Part shown: piece after piece, positions 39,978-49,277 of the stretch
How the letters are laid out: each line of letters begins with the position of its first letter
Position numbering within the stretch: the stretch's first letter is position 1
Source of the DNA: Pseudomonadota bacterium
Lineage (GTDB): Bacteria; Pseudomonadota; Alphaproteobacteria; Rhodospirillales; Magnetospirillaceae
Length of the DNA: 64,000 bases
Reading direction: 5' to 3'
Assembly: GCA_023426365.1 (NCBI GenBank)
Contig: JAFAAW010000157.1
Coordinates: 1 to 64,000 of the forward strand
Notes under the pieces: model-generated
What the model saw: the letters and a program-made list of their open reading frames with translations, nothing else
Databases searched by the model: none
Told to the model about the DNA's origin: nothing
Position numbers and translations under genes: made by a program

Positions 39978-40616
39978 TTGCAGGATTTCTTTATACGGCT
40001 CATCACCGAGTATCACTATCTGACCTATCCGATCGTGCTGCTGGCGACCTTCATCGAAGGCGAGACGATCGTCATCCTGCTGGGCGCTGCCGCGTCCGCC
40101 GGCGAATTGCCCATCAATGTGGAATTGCTGGCCCTGGCCGCCTTCACCGGCAGCTTCTGCGGCGATCAGCTCTATTATTTCATCGGACGGCGCTATGGCG
40201 CGCCGCTGCTGAACCGGTGGCCGACGCTGGGCCCCAAGATCGAGTGGGCGTTCCAACTGGTCAAGGACCACCCCACCCTTTTCATCCTGTCCTTCCGCTT
40301 CATCTACGGCATCCGCAACATCGCGCCGTTCGTCATCGGCATCTCCGGCGTGCCGCGCATGCGCTATCTGGTGCTGAACTTCATCGCGGCCCAGGTATGG
40401 GCGCACAGCTTCGCGTGGGGCGGCTATCTGCTGGGCAAGGCGCTGGAGCACTGGCTGGGCGACAACAAGTGGTATGCCCTGCTGGGCTTCCTGGTCCTGG
40501 CCGTGGTGGTGGGCGCCGTCGGCTACATCAAACAGAAGCGCAAGCTGAAGGCGCTGGAAGCCAAGGAACAGGCCGAAGGGGTGTGCGTCACCCCCTCGAC
40601 CACCGCCAGCGAATAG
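39978..40616 (+). CDS. DedA-family membrane protein
   Basis: A 212-residue protein with about five or six hydrophobic segments. The N-terminal LLATFIEGETIVILLGAAAS and the later FRFIYGIRNIAPFVIGISGVP, with conserved arginines and glycine/proline loop, are the DedA/SNARE-associated signatures. Such proteins are flippases or lipid-carrier transporters important for membrane potential and envelope stress. The apparent start is TTG at 39978, which gives the expected N terminus; no in-frame ATG or GTG lies closer. It is a single-gene unit. Confidence 0.88.
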   Translation: MQDFFIRLITEYHYLTYPIVLLATFIEGETIVILLGAAASAGELPINVELLALAAFTGSFCGDQLYYFIGRRYGAPLLNRWPTLGPKIEWAFQLVKDHPTLFILSFRFIYGIRNIAPFVIGISGVPRMRYLVLNFIAAQVWAHSFAWGGYLLGKALEHWLGDNKWYALLGFLVLAVVVGAVGYIKQKRKLKALEAKEQAEGVCVTPSTTASE

Positions 40617-40659
40617 CAGCGCTCTCCGTCCCGGGCGCCGCCCGGGCGGCGCGCCTGGC

Positions 40660-41280
40660 TCAGGCCCGGCGCGGCAGGCCGAAGCCGCGCGGCCCCTTTT
40701 CCAGCCGCGCCTGGATCTGCTTGCGCAGCGCGGTGACGCGCCCCACATCGGCCAGCCGACGGCGCAGGAAATCGCGGGTGGCGGCGCCATCCTCGGACGC
40801 ATCGTCCAGCCAGAACATCATGGTCGCGGAATAGACGCCCCCAAGCGTGGCGCGACGGGTATACCAGGAAAAATCGTGCGAGCGGTCGCCGGCCAGGTGC
40901 CAGACCGCATCCACCGTGCGGGCGGTGGCGCGGGCCGCCGTCACCGGCCGCAGCGCCAGCACGGCCAGCGCGCGGCGGATGGCCTCGCGGTGCGGCGCCC
41001 AGCGGGTGAAGCGGGCGTCGAGCACGGCGAACACCCGGTCGGGCACCCGCATGGCGGCCAGGTCCAGCCCGGCCACATCCTCCGCCATCAGGCGGTCGGC
41101 CAGATCGACGAAGTGCTCCACCGCCGCCGCCGGGCCGCCCAGAAAGGCGCGCTCGGCCATGGTGGGGTCCAGCCCCTCGTCGGCGGCGGCCGCCGCCAGC
41201 GCCTTGCGGGACCAGCCATCGAACACCGCATGCGGCAACGCCGCCAGGACCAGACGGTCGCGAATCTGCTGGAAGTCCAT
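40660..41280 (-). CDS. COQ9-family ubiquinone biosynthesis protein
   Basis: A 206-residue helical protein. It has the TetR-like N-terminal fold, and the C-terminal part with WHLAGDRSHDFSWYTRRATLG and YSATMMFWLDD is the COQ9 signature that forms the lipid-binding site. COQ9 presents ubiquinone intermediates to the hydroxylase COQ7. It follows def and may be co-transcribed: an ATG at 41292 overlaps the def stop, while ATG at 41280 has GAGGG at good spacing and is preferred. Typical of mitochondria and alphaproteobacteria. Confidence 0.9.
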   Translation of the reverse strand: MDFQQIRDRLVLAALPHAVFDGWSRKALAAAAADEGLDPTMAERAFLGGPAAAVEHFVDLADRLMAEDVAGLDLAAMRVPDRVFAVLDARFTRWAPHREAIRRALAVLALRPVTAARATARTVDAVWHLAGDRSHDFSWYTRRATLGGVYSATMMFWLDDASEDGAATRDFLRRRLADVGRVTALRKQIQARLEKGPRGFGLPRRA

Positions 41281-41288
41281 GCTCGCCC

Positions 41289-41813
41289 TCATTCCCGTTC
41301 TTCCATTGCGCGCCGCACCTCCTCGACAAAGCCGAAGCTGGCCAGGTCGGGCATGCGGCGGGGATACAAGATCCCGTCAAGATGGTCGCATTCATGCTGC
41401 ACCACGCGGGCGTGGAAGCCCTCGGCCACCCGCTCCAGCGGCCGACCGTGACGGTCCAGCCCCCAGTAGCGCAGGCGCCGGTGGCGCGGCACGGCGCCCG
41501 TAAGGCCGGGCAGCGACAGACAGCCTTCGTAACCGACCTGAAGCCCGCCGTCGAGAGGCTCGACGACCGGATTGATCAGCACGGTCAGCGGCACCGCCTC
41601 GCCCTCGGCGCGGGCGGCGGGAGCATGAAAGACGACCACCCTGAGGCTTGCGCCGACCTGGGGCGCGGCCAGACCGGCACCGCCGGCGTCGCGCATGGTG
41701 TCGATCATGTCGTCGATCAGACGTTGCACCTCGGGCGCGCACGGGTCTTGCACCGGCGCCGCCATGCGGTCCAATATCGGGTCGCCCATACGGCGAATTG
41801 TCAAAACCGCCAT
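41289..41813 (-). CDS. def: Peptide deformylase
   Basis: A 174-residue metalloenzyme that removes N-formyl groups from new proteins. All three active-site motifs are visible: GGAGLAAPQVG near residue 42, EGCLSLPGL with the metal cysteine, and QHECDHLDGILY with the two metal histidines and catalytic glutamate. Sequence is closer to the second deformylase type found in many alphaproteobacteria than to the fmt-linked copy; no fmt gene is adjacent. It is divergent from rpsU and apparently leads an operon with COQ9. Confidence 0.9.
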   Translation of the reverse strand: MAVLTIRRMGDPILDRMAAPVQDPCAPEVQRLIDDMIDTMRDAGGAGLAAPQVGASLRVVVFHAPAARAEGEAVPLTVLINPVVEPLDGGLQVGYEGCLSLPGLTGAVPRHRRLRYWGLDRHGRPLERVAEGFHARVVQHECDHLDGILYPRRMPDLASFGFVEEVRRAMEERE

Positions 41814-41930
41814 TTTTTGCGCGAGTCCTCTTGAGAAGTCCGCGAGCCTGTGTTATCAACGCGTCCTTCCCGGACGACACCTGTGTCGTGCGACGGGGTT
41901 CTATTCAGCGTAGAGGAGCTGAGACGCAAC

Positions 41931-42134
41931 GTGCAAGTTCTCGTTCGTGACAACAACGTCGACCAGGCCCTGAAGGCGCTCAAGAAGAAGATGCAGCGCG
42001 AGGGCGTTTTCCGCGAGATGAAGCTGCGCCGCAATTACGAGAAGCCCTCGGAGCGCCGCGCCCGCGAGAAGGCGGAGGCCGTGCGCCGCGCCCGCAAGCT
42101 GGAGCGCAAGCGCCTGGAGCGTGAGGGCTTCTAA
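41931..42134 (+). CDS. rpsU: 30S ribosomal protein S21
   Basis: A 67-residue basic protein, translated from GTG at 41931 with AGAGGAG 12 bases upstream. It reads VQVLVRDNNVDQALKALKKK at the N terminus, the S21 signature, and ends in an arginine/lysine-rich helix (RKLERKRLEREGF). It helps the 30S subunit engage the Shine-Dalgarno helix in initiation. A longer in-frame reading from 41850 covers the leader and is not supported. Confidence 0.95.
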   Translation: MQVLVRDNNVDQALKALKKKMQREGVFREMKLRRNYEKPSERRAREKAEAVRRARKLERKRLEREGF

Positions 42135-42246
42135 GGCGATAGCCGCCCGCGATTGTCGGCGGCCCTTGGCAAGTCTCCTCTACCCTCCATCGCCGAATAA
42201 TTTTCGGTGACGGAGCGACAAGGACTGACCAAAGTCAATTGCGCAG

Positions 42247-42276
42247 GAGCGCCGCGATGACATCATCGCGGCGCTC
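42247..42276. terminator. GC-rich perfect hairpin downstream of rpsU
   Basis: GAGCGCCGCGATGA and TCATCGCGGCGCTC are perfect 14-base arms around CA. It lies 112 bases after rpsU, in the 375-base gap 42135-42509. Only a weak T-rich stretch follows, so its strength as a terminator is uncertain. The remainder of the gap, which becomes AT-richer after 42360, presumably holds the promoter of the next gene. Confidence 0.45.
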
Positions 42277-42509
42277 TTGGCGTTTGTCGGCCCTGCATGT
42301 TCGGGTATCTCCCCCTGTCCCCGTCCCCCCGATGGCGGGACCCGACAACGCCAAGAGTGATCCCCGATAAAATGCCCAAGAATTGGGCAACGCACATCAT
42401 TCCTATGGCATGCCTGTTTTGCAGGCAGCCATGCGCCATACGCAATGGATCGCCTACGCACACCCCTCTACGGTAGTCGCGAAGAAACAACGACCCGTGA
42501 GAGGTCCCC

Positions 42510-43547
42510 ATGGCTTCCGTCGCCCACCTTCTGGAAATCACCAACACCGTCGCCGTGGAGACCGATCAGAAGATCGACAGGATCCACGGCATCACCCGCC
42601 GCTCGCGCATGCTGGCGCTGAACGCCTCGATCGAAGCCCAGCGCGTCGGCCAATTGGGGCGCGGCTTCGCCGTGGTGGCGGACGAGGTCAAGGCGATCTC
42701 GTCGGAAATCTCGCAACTGACCGACAGCCTGCGCGGCGAGCTTAAGGGCAAGCTGGCCACCCTGTCGGATTTCGGGCGATCGCTGGCCGCCGAGGTGGAC
42801 CGGGTGCGCGGCGAACGGCTGGCCGATCTGGCCCACAACGCCGTCGAGATCGCCGACCGCAACCTGTATGAGCGGTCGTGCGACGTGCGCTGGTGGGCCA
42901 CCGACCAGGCGGTGGTGGATTGCGCCGCCCGCCCCGGCGACCAGACCCATGCCCACCACGCGGCCAAGCGGCTGGGCGTGATCTTGGCCTCCTACACCGT
43001 CTATCTGGACCTGTGGGTGGCCGACGCCTCGGGCCGGGTCGTCGCCAACGGCCGCCCCGGCCGCTATCCGGGCGCCGTCGGCACCGACGTGTCGGGCGAA
43101 CAATGGTTCCAGGACGCCATGGCCACCCGCGACGGCGGCGAGTTCGCGGTCACCGATATCGCCCGCAACCCCAGCCTGGACAATGCGGTGGTCGCCACCT
43201 ACGCCACCGCCATCCGGGCCGGCGGCGATGCCAACGGCACCCCCATCGGCGCGCTGGGCATCTTCTTCGACTGGCAGAGCCAGGGCCGCAGCATCGTCGA
43301 GGGCGTGCGGCTGTCGCCCGAGGAAAAGGCCAAAAGCCGCTGCCTGATCATCGATCGCAGCCACCGCATCATCGCCGATTCGGCGGGGTGCAGCGAGTTG
43401 TCGGAACACTTCCCGCTGGATACCCGGCGCGGCGAGCGCGGCCATTACGTGGACAATTTCGGCAATGCCGTCGGCTATGCCCTGACCCCCGGTTACGAAA
43501 CCTATGCGGGCCTGGGCTGGTACGGCGTGATCATTCAGGAACAATAG
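42510..43547 (+). CDS. Soluble chemoreceptor-like protein: MCP hairpin tip followed by a Cache domain
   Basis: A 345-residue protein with no membrane helix. The N terminus is a short methyl-accepting signalling hairpin: residues about 28-66 contain RMLALNASIEAQRVGQLGRG and FAVVADEVKAIS, the conserved tip that contacts CheA/CheW. The C-terminal two thirds form a sensor-like domain of the Cache type (YTVYLDLWVADASGRVVANG, then TDVSGEQWFQDAMATRDG). In normal receptors Cache precedes the signalling part and faces the periplasm. Here the order is reversed and the protein appears cytoplasmic. It could be a soluble modulator of chemotaxis arrays. Confidence 0.8.
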   Translation: MASVAHLLEITNTVAVETDQKIDRIHGITRRSRMLALNASIEAQRVGQLGRGFAVVADEVKAISSEISQLTDSLRGELKGKLATLSDFGRSLAAEVDRVRGERLADLAHNAVEIADRNLYERSCDVRWWATDQAVVDCAARPGDQTHAHHAAKRLGVILASYTVYLDLWVADASGRVVANGRPGRYPGAVGTDVSGEQWFQDAMATRDGGEFAVTDIARNPSLDNAVVATYATAIRAGGDANGTPIGALGIFFDWQSQGRSIVEGVRLSPEEKAKSRCLIIDRSHRIIADSAGCSELSEHFPLDTRRGERGHYVDNFGNAVGYALTPGYETYAGLGWYGVIIQEQ

Positions 43548-43659
43548 GGCGTTCACCCACGCGCTTGGGAAAGGCGCGGGGCGCGTGCGGGGGCATGGCC
43601 GAACCCGTGCCCGCGCCCCGGTGTTGGCAGGGGCACACACTCCAGCACAGGAGCACGCC

Positions 43660-43869
43660 ATGCCGCTTGCCCGTCAATCCACCCCGCACGACGCCGCCCA
43701 GACCCTGGCCGGCATCGACTTTCCCGCCGACCGCAGCAAGATCGTGGACTATGCCCGCAAGCACAACGCCTCGAATGAAGTGATCGAGGCGCTGTCGGGC
43801 ATGCCCGACGACCAGTACACCAGCATGGCCGACGTCTTCAAAGGCCTGGGCAACCAAAGCCAGCGCTAG
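43660..43869 (+). CDS. DUF2795 small protein
   Basis: A 69-residue protein. DAAQTLAGIDFPADRSKIVD followed by YARKHNASNEVIEALSGMPD matches DUF2795, a small helical domain related to the YmdB/KH-adjacent stress proteins of unknown role. The start has AGGAG at good spacing. It stands alone between the chemoreceptor-like and VOC genes. No function assigned. Confidence 0.8.
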   Translation: MPLARQSTPHDAAQTLAGIDFPADRSKIVDYARKHNASNEVIEALSGMPDDQYTSMADVFKGLGNQSQR

Positions 43870-44000
43870 ACCGTCGAGCCCCCTCGCCGGGCGCGCGCAT
43901 CCGCCGCGCCTCCCGCATCCCCCGCCCGTCGGGCGGGGGGCTTGCGGCCCGAAGGGCGACATCCCACCTGCCAGGACGTAACCCGATGCGGAGGACGCCC

Positions 44001-44444
44001 ATGGCCGAGTGGTCGCTCGTTCCCTATCTGATGGTTCCCGATGGCGCGGCGGCCATCGACTTCTATACCAAAGCGTTCGGAGCCACCGAGGTGGTCCGCC
44101 TGACCACCCCGGACGGCAGTCGCGTGGTCCACGCCGAGCTGTCCGTCCAGGGCGCCAAACTGTTCCTGGCCGACGAATGCGGCGACCCCATCCAGCCCGG
44201 CGGCCGCATCGGCCTGCACCTGGAGGTGCCCGACGCCGACGCGGCCCAGGATCGCGCCGCCCAGGCGGGGGCACGGATCACCATGCCGGTGTCCGAGATG
44301 TTCTGGGGGGCGCGCTACGGCAAGCTGGAAGACCCCTACGGCATCGTGTGGTCGCTGTCCCACCAGGTGCGCCAGCCGTCCGAGGCGGAAATCAAGGAGG
44401 CCATCGCCGATTGGTGCTCCAACATGGCGTCGGCCAATCCGTAG
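44001..44444 (+). CDS. VOC-family (glyoxalase/bleomycin-resistance-like) protein
   Basis: A 147-residue protein of the PhnB-like VOC group. Paired beta-alpha-beta modules are visible: YLMVPDGAAAIDFYTKAFGA at the N terminus and WGARYGKLEDPYGIVWSL near the C terminus. The metal site common to glyoxalases is only partly suggested (H45, E111 region), so it may bind or modify a small molecule without being a true glyoxalase. Start at 44001 follows GGAGG. Standalone gene, convergent with pntB. Confidence 0.83.
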   Translation: MAEWSLVPYLMVPDGAAAIDFYTKAFGATEVVRLTTPDGSRVVHAELSVQGAKLFLADECGDPIQPGGRIGLHLEVPDADAAQDRAAQAGARITMPVSEMFWGARYGKLEDPYGIVWSLSHQVRQPSEAEIKEAIADWCSNMASANP

Positions 44445-44499
44445 GGCGCCGCGCCGCCCTGGACGCGCATCCCGCGCGGGGCCAACGGCCGGATGCCAA

Positions 44500-44531
44500 A
44501 ACGAAAACGGCGGCCCCAGGGGGCCGCCGTC
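44500..44531 (-). terminator. Intrinsic terminator of the pnt operon
   Basis: ACGGCGGCCCC and GGGGCCGCCGT form an 11-base stem with a two-base loop, followed on the minus strand by TTTTCGTTTT. It lies 25 bases beyond the pntB stop. Confidence 0.85.
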
Positions 44532-44556
44532 GGTCGTGTCGCGGTAACGCGGGCAA

Positions 44557-45954
44557 TCAGCCCAACGCGCCCACGATCTCCTCGGTCACCTTCTTCGCAT
44601 CGCCGAACAGCATCATGGTGTTCGGGCGGAAGAACAGCTCGTTCTCGACGCCGGCATAGCCCGACGCCATGGACCGCTTGATGAACAGCACGGTCTTGGC
44701 CTTTTCCACATCCAGGATGGGCATGCCGTAGATGGCGCTGGTCGGGTCGGTCTTGGCCGCCGGGTTGGTGACGTCGTTGGCGCCGATCACGAAGGCCACG
44801 TCAGCGGTGCCGAATTCGTGGTTGATCTCCTCCAGCTCGAACACCTCGTCATAGGGCACGTTGGCCTCGGCCAGCAGCACGTTCATGTGACCGGGCATGC
44901 GGCCCGCCACCGGGTGGATGGCATAGCGCACGTCCACGCCCTCGGCCTTGAGCATGTCGGCCATTTCGCGCAGCGCATGCTGGGCCTGGGCCACCGCCAT
45001 GCCGTAGCCCGGCACGATGATGACCTTGGACGAGTTCTTCATGATGAAGGCCGCGTCGTCGGCCGAGCCGGCCTTGACCGCCTTGTCGCCGCCGGCGCCG
45101 CCCGGGCCGGCCGCCGCGGTCTCGCCGCCGAAGCCACCCAGGATCACGTTGAAGATCGAGCGGTTCATGCCCTTGCACATGATGTAGGACAGGATCGCGC
45201 CCGACGAGCCGACCAGCGCGCCGACGATGATCAGCAGCGGGTTGTGCAGCGTGAAGCCGATGCCGGCCGCCGCCCAGCCCGAATACGAGTTGAGCATGGA
45301 CACCACGACGGGCATGTCGGCGCCGCCGATGGGCAGGATCAGCAGGAAGCCCAGCGCCAGGGCGATGACGGTGATGACCACGAACAGCGTCACCGAATCG
45401 GCGCCCAGCGAGAACATGGCGATCAGCACCAGCATCAGGATGCCCAGGCCGGCATTGAGCGCATGCTGCATGGGGAACACCAGCGGCTTGCCCGACACCA
45501 GGCCCTGCAGCTTGCCGAAGGCGACCAGCGAGCCGGTGAAGGTGATGGCGCCGATGGCGACGCCCAGGCTCATCTCGATCTTCGAGGCGATCTTGATGGT
45601 GCCCTCGGCCGACAGGATGCCATAGGCCTCGGGCGCGGCCAGGGCGGCGCCCGCCACGAACACGGCGGCCAGACCGACCAGCGAGTGGAACGCCGCCACC
45701 AATTGCGGCAGGGCGGTCATCTCGATCTTCTTGGCGACCACATAGCCGATGCCGCCGCCGATGGCGATGCCCAGCGGGATCAGCAGCCACGAGGTATGGG
45801 GCGAGATCACCGTGGTGATGATGGCGATGGCCATGCCGGCCATGCCCCAGCGGTTGCCGCCCTGCGAGGTTTCCGGGCTGGACAGCCCGCGCAGCGCCAT
45901 GATCATGCAGACCGCGGCGACCAGATACGCGAATTGCGTCAAGTTCTCAGACAT
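44557..45954 (-). CDS. pntB: NAD(P) transhydrogenase beta subunit
   Basis: A 465-residue protein with an N-terminal set of about eight membrane helices and a C-terminal NADP(H)-binding domain III. The latter starts near KVIIVPGYGMAVAQAQHALRE (20-residue core GYGMAVAQAQHA) and contains IHPVAGRMPGHMNVLLAEA and GANDVTNPAAKTDP, the NADP-binding signatures. With PntA1 and PntA2 it couples hydride transfer from NADH to NADP+ with proton flow. It is last in a three-gene operon, 13 bases after pntA2, and has its own terminator. Confidence 0.95.
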   Translation of the reverse strand: MSENLTQFAYLVAAVCMIMALRGLSSPETSQGGNRWGMAGMAIAIITTVISPHTSWLLIPLGIAIGGGIGYVVAKKIEMTALPQLVAAFHSLVGLAAVFVAGAALAAPEAYGILSAEGTIKIASKIEMSLGVAIGAITFTGSLVAFGKLQGLVSGKPLVFPMQHALNAGLGILMLVLIAMFSLGADSVTLFVVITVIALALGFLLILPIGGADMPVVVSMLNSYSGWAAAGIGFTLHNPLLIIVGALVGSSGAILSYIMCKGMNRSIFNVILGGFGGETAAAGPGGAGGDKAVKAGSADDAAFIMKNSSKVIIVPGYGMAVAQAQHALREMADMLKAEGVDVRYAIHPVAGRMPGHMNVLLAEANVPYDEVFELEEINHEFGTADVAFVIGANDVTNPAAKTDPTSAIYGMPILDVEKAKTVLFIKRSMASGYAGVENELFFRPNTMMLFGDAKKVTEEIVGALG

Positions 45955-45967
45955 AGTCGCCGTCCCC

Positions 45968-46369
45968 TTACTTCTGCTTCTTCTTGAACATGGACAGCAT
46001 GCGCTGCGTCACCAGGAAGCCGCCGAAGATGTTGATCGAGGCCAGGATGACGGCCAGGAAACCCAGCAGCTTGGAGGCGAACACGTCGGTCGAGGCGGCG
46101 ACCAGCGCGCCCACGATGATGACCGACGACACCGCGTTGGTGACGGCCATCAGCGGCGAGTGCAGCGCGGGCGTCACGCGCCACACCACGTAATAGCCGA
46201 CGAAGCAGGCCAGCACGAAGACGGTGAACAGGCTCATGAAGCCCATGCCATGCTCGGCGCCCGAGGCCAGTTGGGTGGCCTGCTGGGCCAGCAGGGCGGC
46301 CTTGGCGGCGACCGCCTGGGCGTCGGTGGCCAGTTGGGCGGCGCCGTCCACAATATCCTTGGGGTCCAT
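45968..46369 (-). CDS. pntA2: NAD(P) transhydrogenase alpha-2 subunit
   Basis: A 133-residue membrane protein that carries the helices attached to PntA in enteric bacteria but encoded separately here, as in Rhodospirillum rubrum. After an alanine-rich N terminus, helices are seen at about 50-70 (FMSLFTVFVLACFVGYYVVW), 80-105 and 108-125, ending in a basic tail RMLSMFKKKQK. It is 12 bases after pntA1. Confidence 0.93.
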   Translation of the reverse strand: MDPKDIVDGAAQLATDAQAVAAKAALLAQQATQLASGAEHGMGFMSLFTVFVLACFVGYYVVWRVTPALHSPLMAVTNAVSSVIIVGALVAASTDVFASKLLGFLAVILASINIFGGFLVTQRMLSMFKKKQK

Positions 46370-46381
46370 TGCGATTCCTCC

Positions 46382-47509
<1,128 letters not shown>

Positions 47510-47830
47510 TATCTTTTATCCCCTACTCGAGAGACGGGCTGCCTTTGTTCATCGACAGGCGGGCGGAAAACTACCCCCCACGGGCGCTTGGCGCAATTTT
47601 ACATCAATCCAGACGCCATAACCTATCGTTTTGTTTCGCCTATTCGGCATGCTCCACCCTGTCCGGCGGCTGTTGTGCAGCGCACCAATTAACCGACTTA
47701 CACCACTTAAGGCGTCGAGGCGAGGAGATCGTGCGAACTATGCCGTCTGGGTAGTTGACAGGGCTGGAAGCCCACCCGCCCCTTGGGGTAGGGCCGGGTA
47801 GCAACCCCTTCCCGCCCCGCCAGGACGGGG
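47510..47830. other. Intergenic region upstream of pntA1
   Basis: Relatively AT-rich between 47590 and 47720 and presumably contains the pnt promoter on the minus strand and the 3' end of the ABC1-kinase transcript. A plus-strand TTGACA occurs at 47756-47761, but no plus-strand gene follows, so it is probably chance. No gene or RNA was recognised. Confidence 0.4.
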
Positions 47831-49171
47831 CTAGCCGTGCAGGCCCACGGCCGCCAGGGCGCGGGCCTGGCGATCGGCCAGCGCGTCCACGTCGAAATCG
47901 GCGACCAGATCGTGGAACAATTGGTGCCAGTTCACTTCGGCCTTGAGGTGCAGGAACACCGACCCCAGGCCGATGGCGGCGCGGTCCATCAGCACGAATT
48001 CGCGCGGCGGCGCCACCCCGCCGATCCGCCTCAGCTCGGCATGCACCTTTTCCGCCACCTCGCGGCCATAGGCGCCGGAATTGGTTTCGTCGATGGCGCG
48101 CGCCCGGTTCTCCAGCAGCGGCGCATAGATGAAGCGCGCCCAGATGTTGAGCACCGCCACCGCCTCCTTGCCGAGGTCGTGGAAGCCCCAGGTGCGGTAG
48201 GCTTCCACCGCCAGCTCCTCGTCGTCGCGGTCGATGGCATGGTAAAGGTCGATGACGCCCTTGACCATGCGCGGCGGAAAGACGCGGATGCAGCCGAAAT
48301 CCAGCAGGTTGATGGAGTGGTCGTCGGGCCGCACCGTGTAATTGCCCAGGTGCGGGTCGCCGTGGATGACGCCGTAATTGTAGAACGGCACGTACCAGGC
48401 GCGGAACATGTTCATGGCGACCTGATTGCGCACCTCGATGGGCGCGTCCACCCGGCTGAGGATGCGTTCGCCGTCCAGCCACGACATGGTCAGCAGGCGC
48501 TGGGTGGTCAGCTCGGGCACCACCTGGGGCACGTGCACGCCGTTTTCCGTCACCAGCATATGGGCGTAAAGCTGCATGTGCCGGGCCTCGCGCTGGTAGT
48601 CCAGTTCCTCGCGCAGGCGTTCGGTCAGTTCCTCGTGGATGTTGCTGGTGTCGATGGCGCGGTCATAGGCGCCGTAAAGGCCGAAGATGACCTTGAGCTG
48701 GCGCAGGTCGGCCTCGACCACGCTGGCCATGTCGGGATATTGCAGCTTGCACGCAAGCCGCCGGCCGTCATGGCCAACCGCGCGGTGCACCTGGCCCAGC
48801 GAGGCGGCGGCCGCCGCCTCGTGCTCGAAGTCCTGGAACTTGCCTTGCCAATCCGGCCCCAGTTCGGCCGCCATGCGGCGCTTGACGAAGGGCCAGCCCA
48901 TTTGCGGCGCGTTGGCCTGCAACTGCGCCAGTTCGCCGGCATATTCGCGCGGCAACGCCTCGGGGATGGTGGACAGGATCTGGGCCACCTTCATCAGCGG
49001 CCCCTTGAGGCCGCCCAGCGCCGTCTTGAGTTCGGCGGCGTGGCGGTCGCGGTCCATGCGCACGCCCAATACCCGCTCGGCGCCCAGGCGGGCCGCCAGG
49101 CCACCCACCGCCACCCCCACCTGGGCATAGCGCTTGACCCGTCCGCCGAGAGAGTTGAGTTCATCCGCCAT
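47831..49171 (-). CDS. ABC1/UbiB-family (COQ8-like) atypical kinase
   Basis: A 446-residue protein. The N-terminal extension motif, KxGQ in classical members, reads LKGPLMKVAQILS here (K61-Q64, glycine replaced by alanine). The alanine-rich nucleotide loop EAAAAASLGQVHRA and the catalytic GVIHGDPHLGNYTV and LLDFGCIR motifs are intact. COQ8/UbiB proteins support ubiquinone synthesis as ATPases that extract lipid intermediates. There is no C-terminal membrane anchor as in UbiB, so this is the soluble subgroup. Ubiquinone relevance fits COQ9 and ubiX nearby but is inferred. Confidence 0.85.
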   Translation of the reverse strand: MADELNSLGGRVKRYAQVGVAVGGLAARLGAERVLGVRMDRDRHAAELKTALGGLKGPLMKVAQILSTIPEALPREYAGELAQLQANAPQMGWPFVKRRMAAELGPDWQGKFQDFEHEAAAAASLGQVHRAVGHDGRRLACKLQYPDMASVVEADLRQLKVIFGLYGAYDRAIDTSNIHEELTERLREELDYQREARHMQLYAHMLVTENGVHVPQVVPELTTQRLLTMSWLDGERILSRVDAPIEVRNQVAMNMFRAWYVPFYNYGVIHGDPHLGNYTVRPDDHSINLLDFGCIRVFPPRMVKGVIDLYHAIDRDDEELAVEAYRTWGFHDLGKEAVAVLNIWARFIYAPLLENRARAIDETNSGAYGREVAEKVHAELRRIGGVAPPREFVLMDRAAIGLGSVFLHLKAEVNWHQLFHDLVADFDVDALADRQARALAAVGLHG

Positions 49172-49277
49172 GGCCGTGCCCCGTCCTTAACCGCGACGCC
49201 AGGAAGGCGGGAGGAAGCGCCGAGCAAAGGACACCTTGCCTATCCCTCGCCCCCTCCCGCCGTCGCACTCGTTTCCC

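Noticed and set aside
41850..41930. N-terminal extension of rpsU from an upstream ATG
   Set aside because: It would add 27 residues to a protein whose standard length is reached from GTG at 41931, which has AGAGGAG before it.
47756..47761. Plus-strand TTGACA as a promoter
   Set aside because: No plus-strand gene follows; the flanking genes are on the minus strand.
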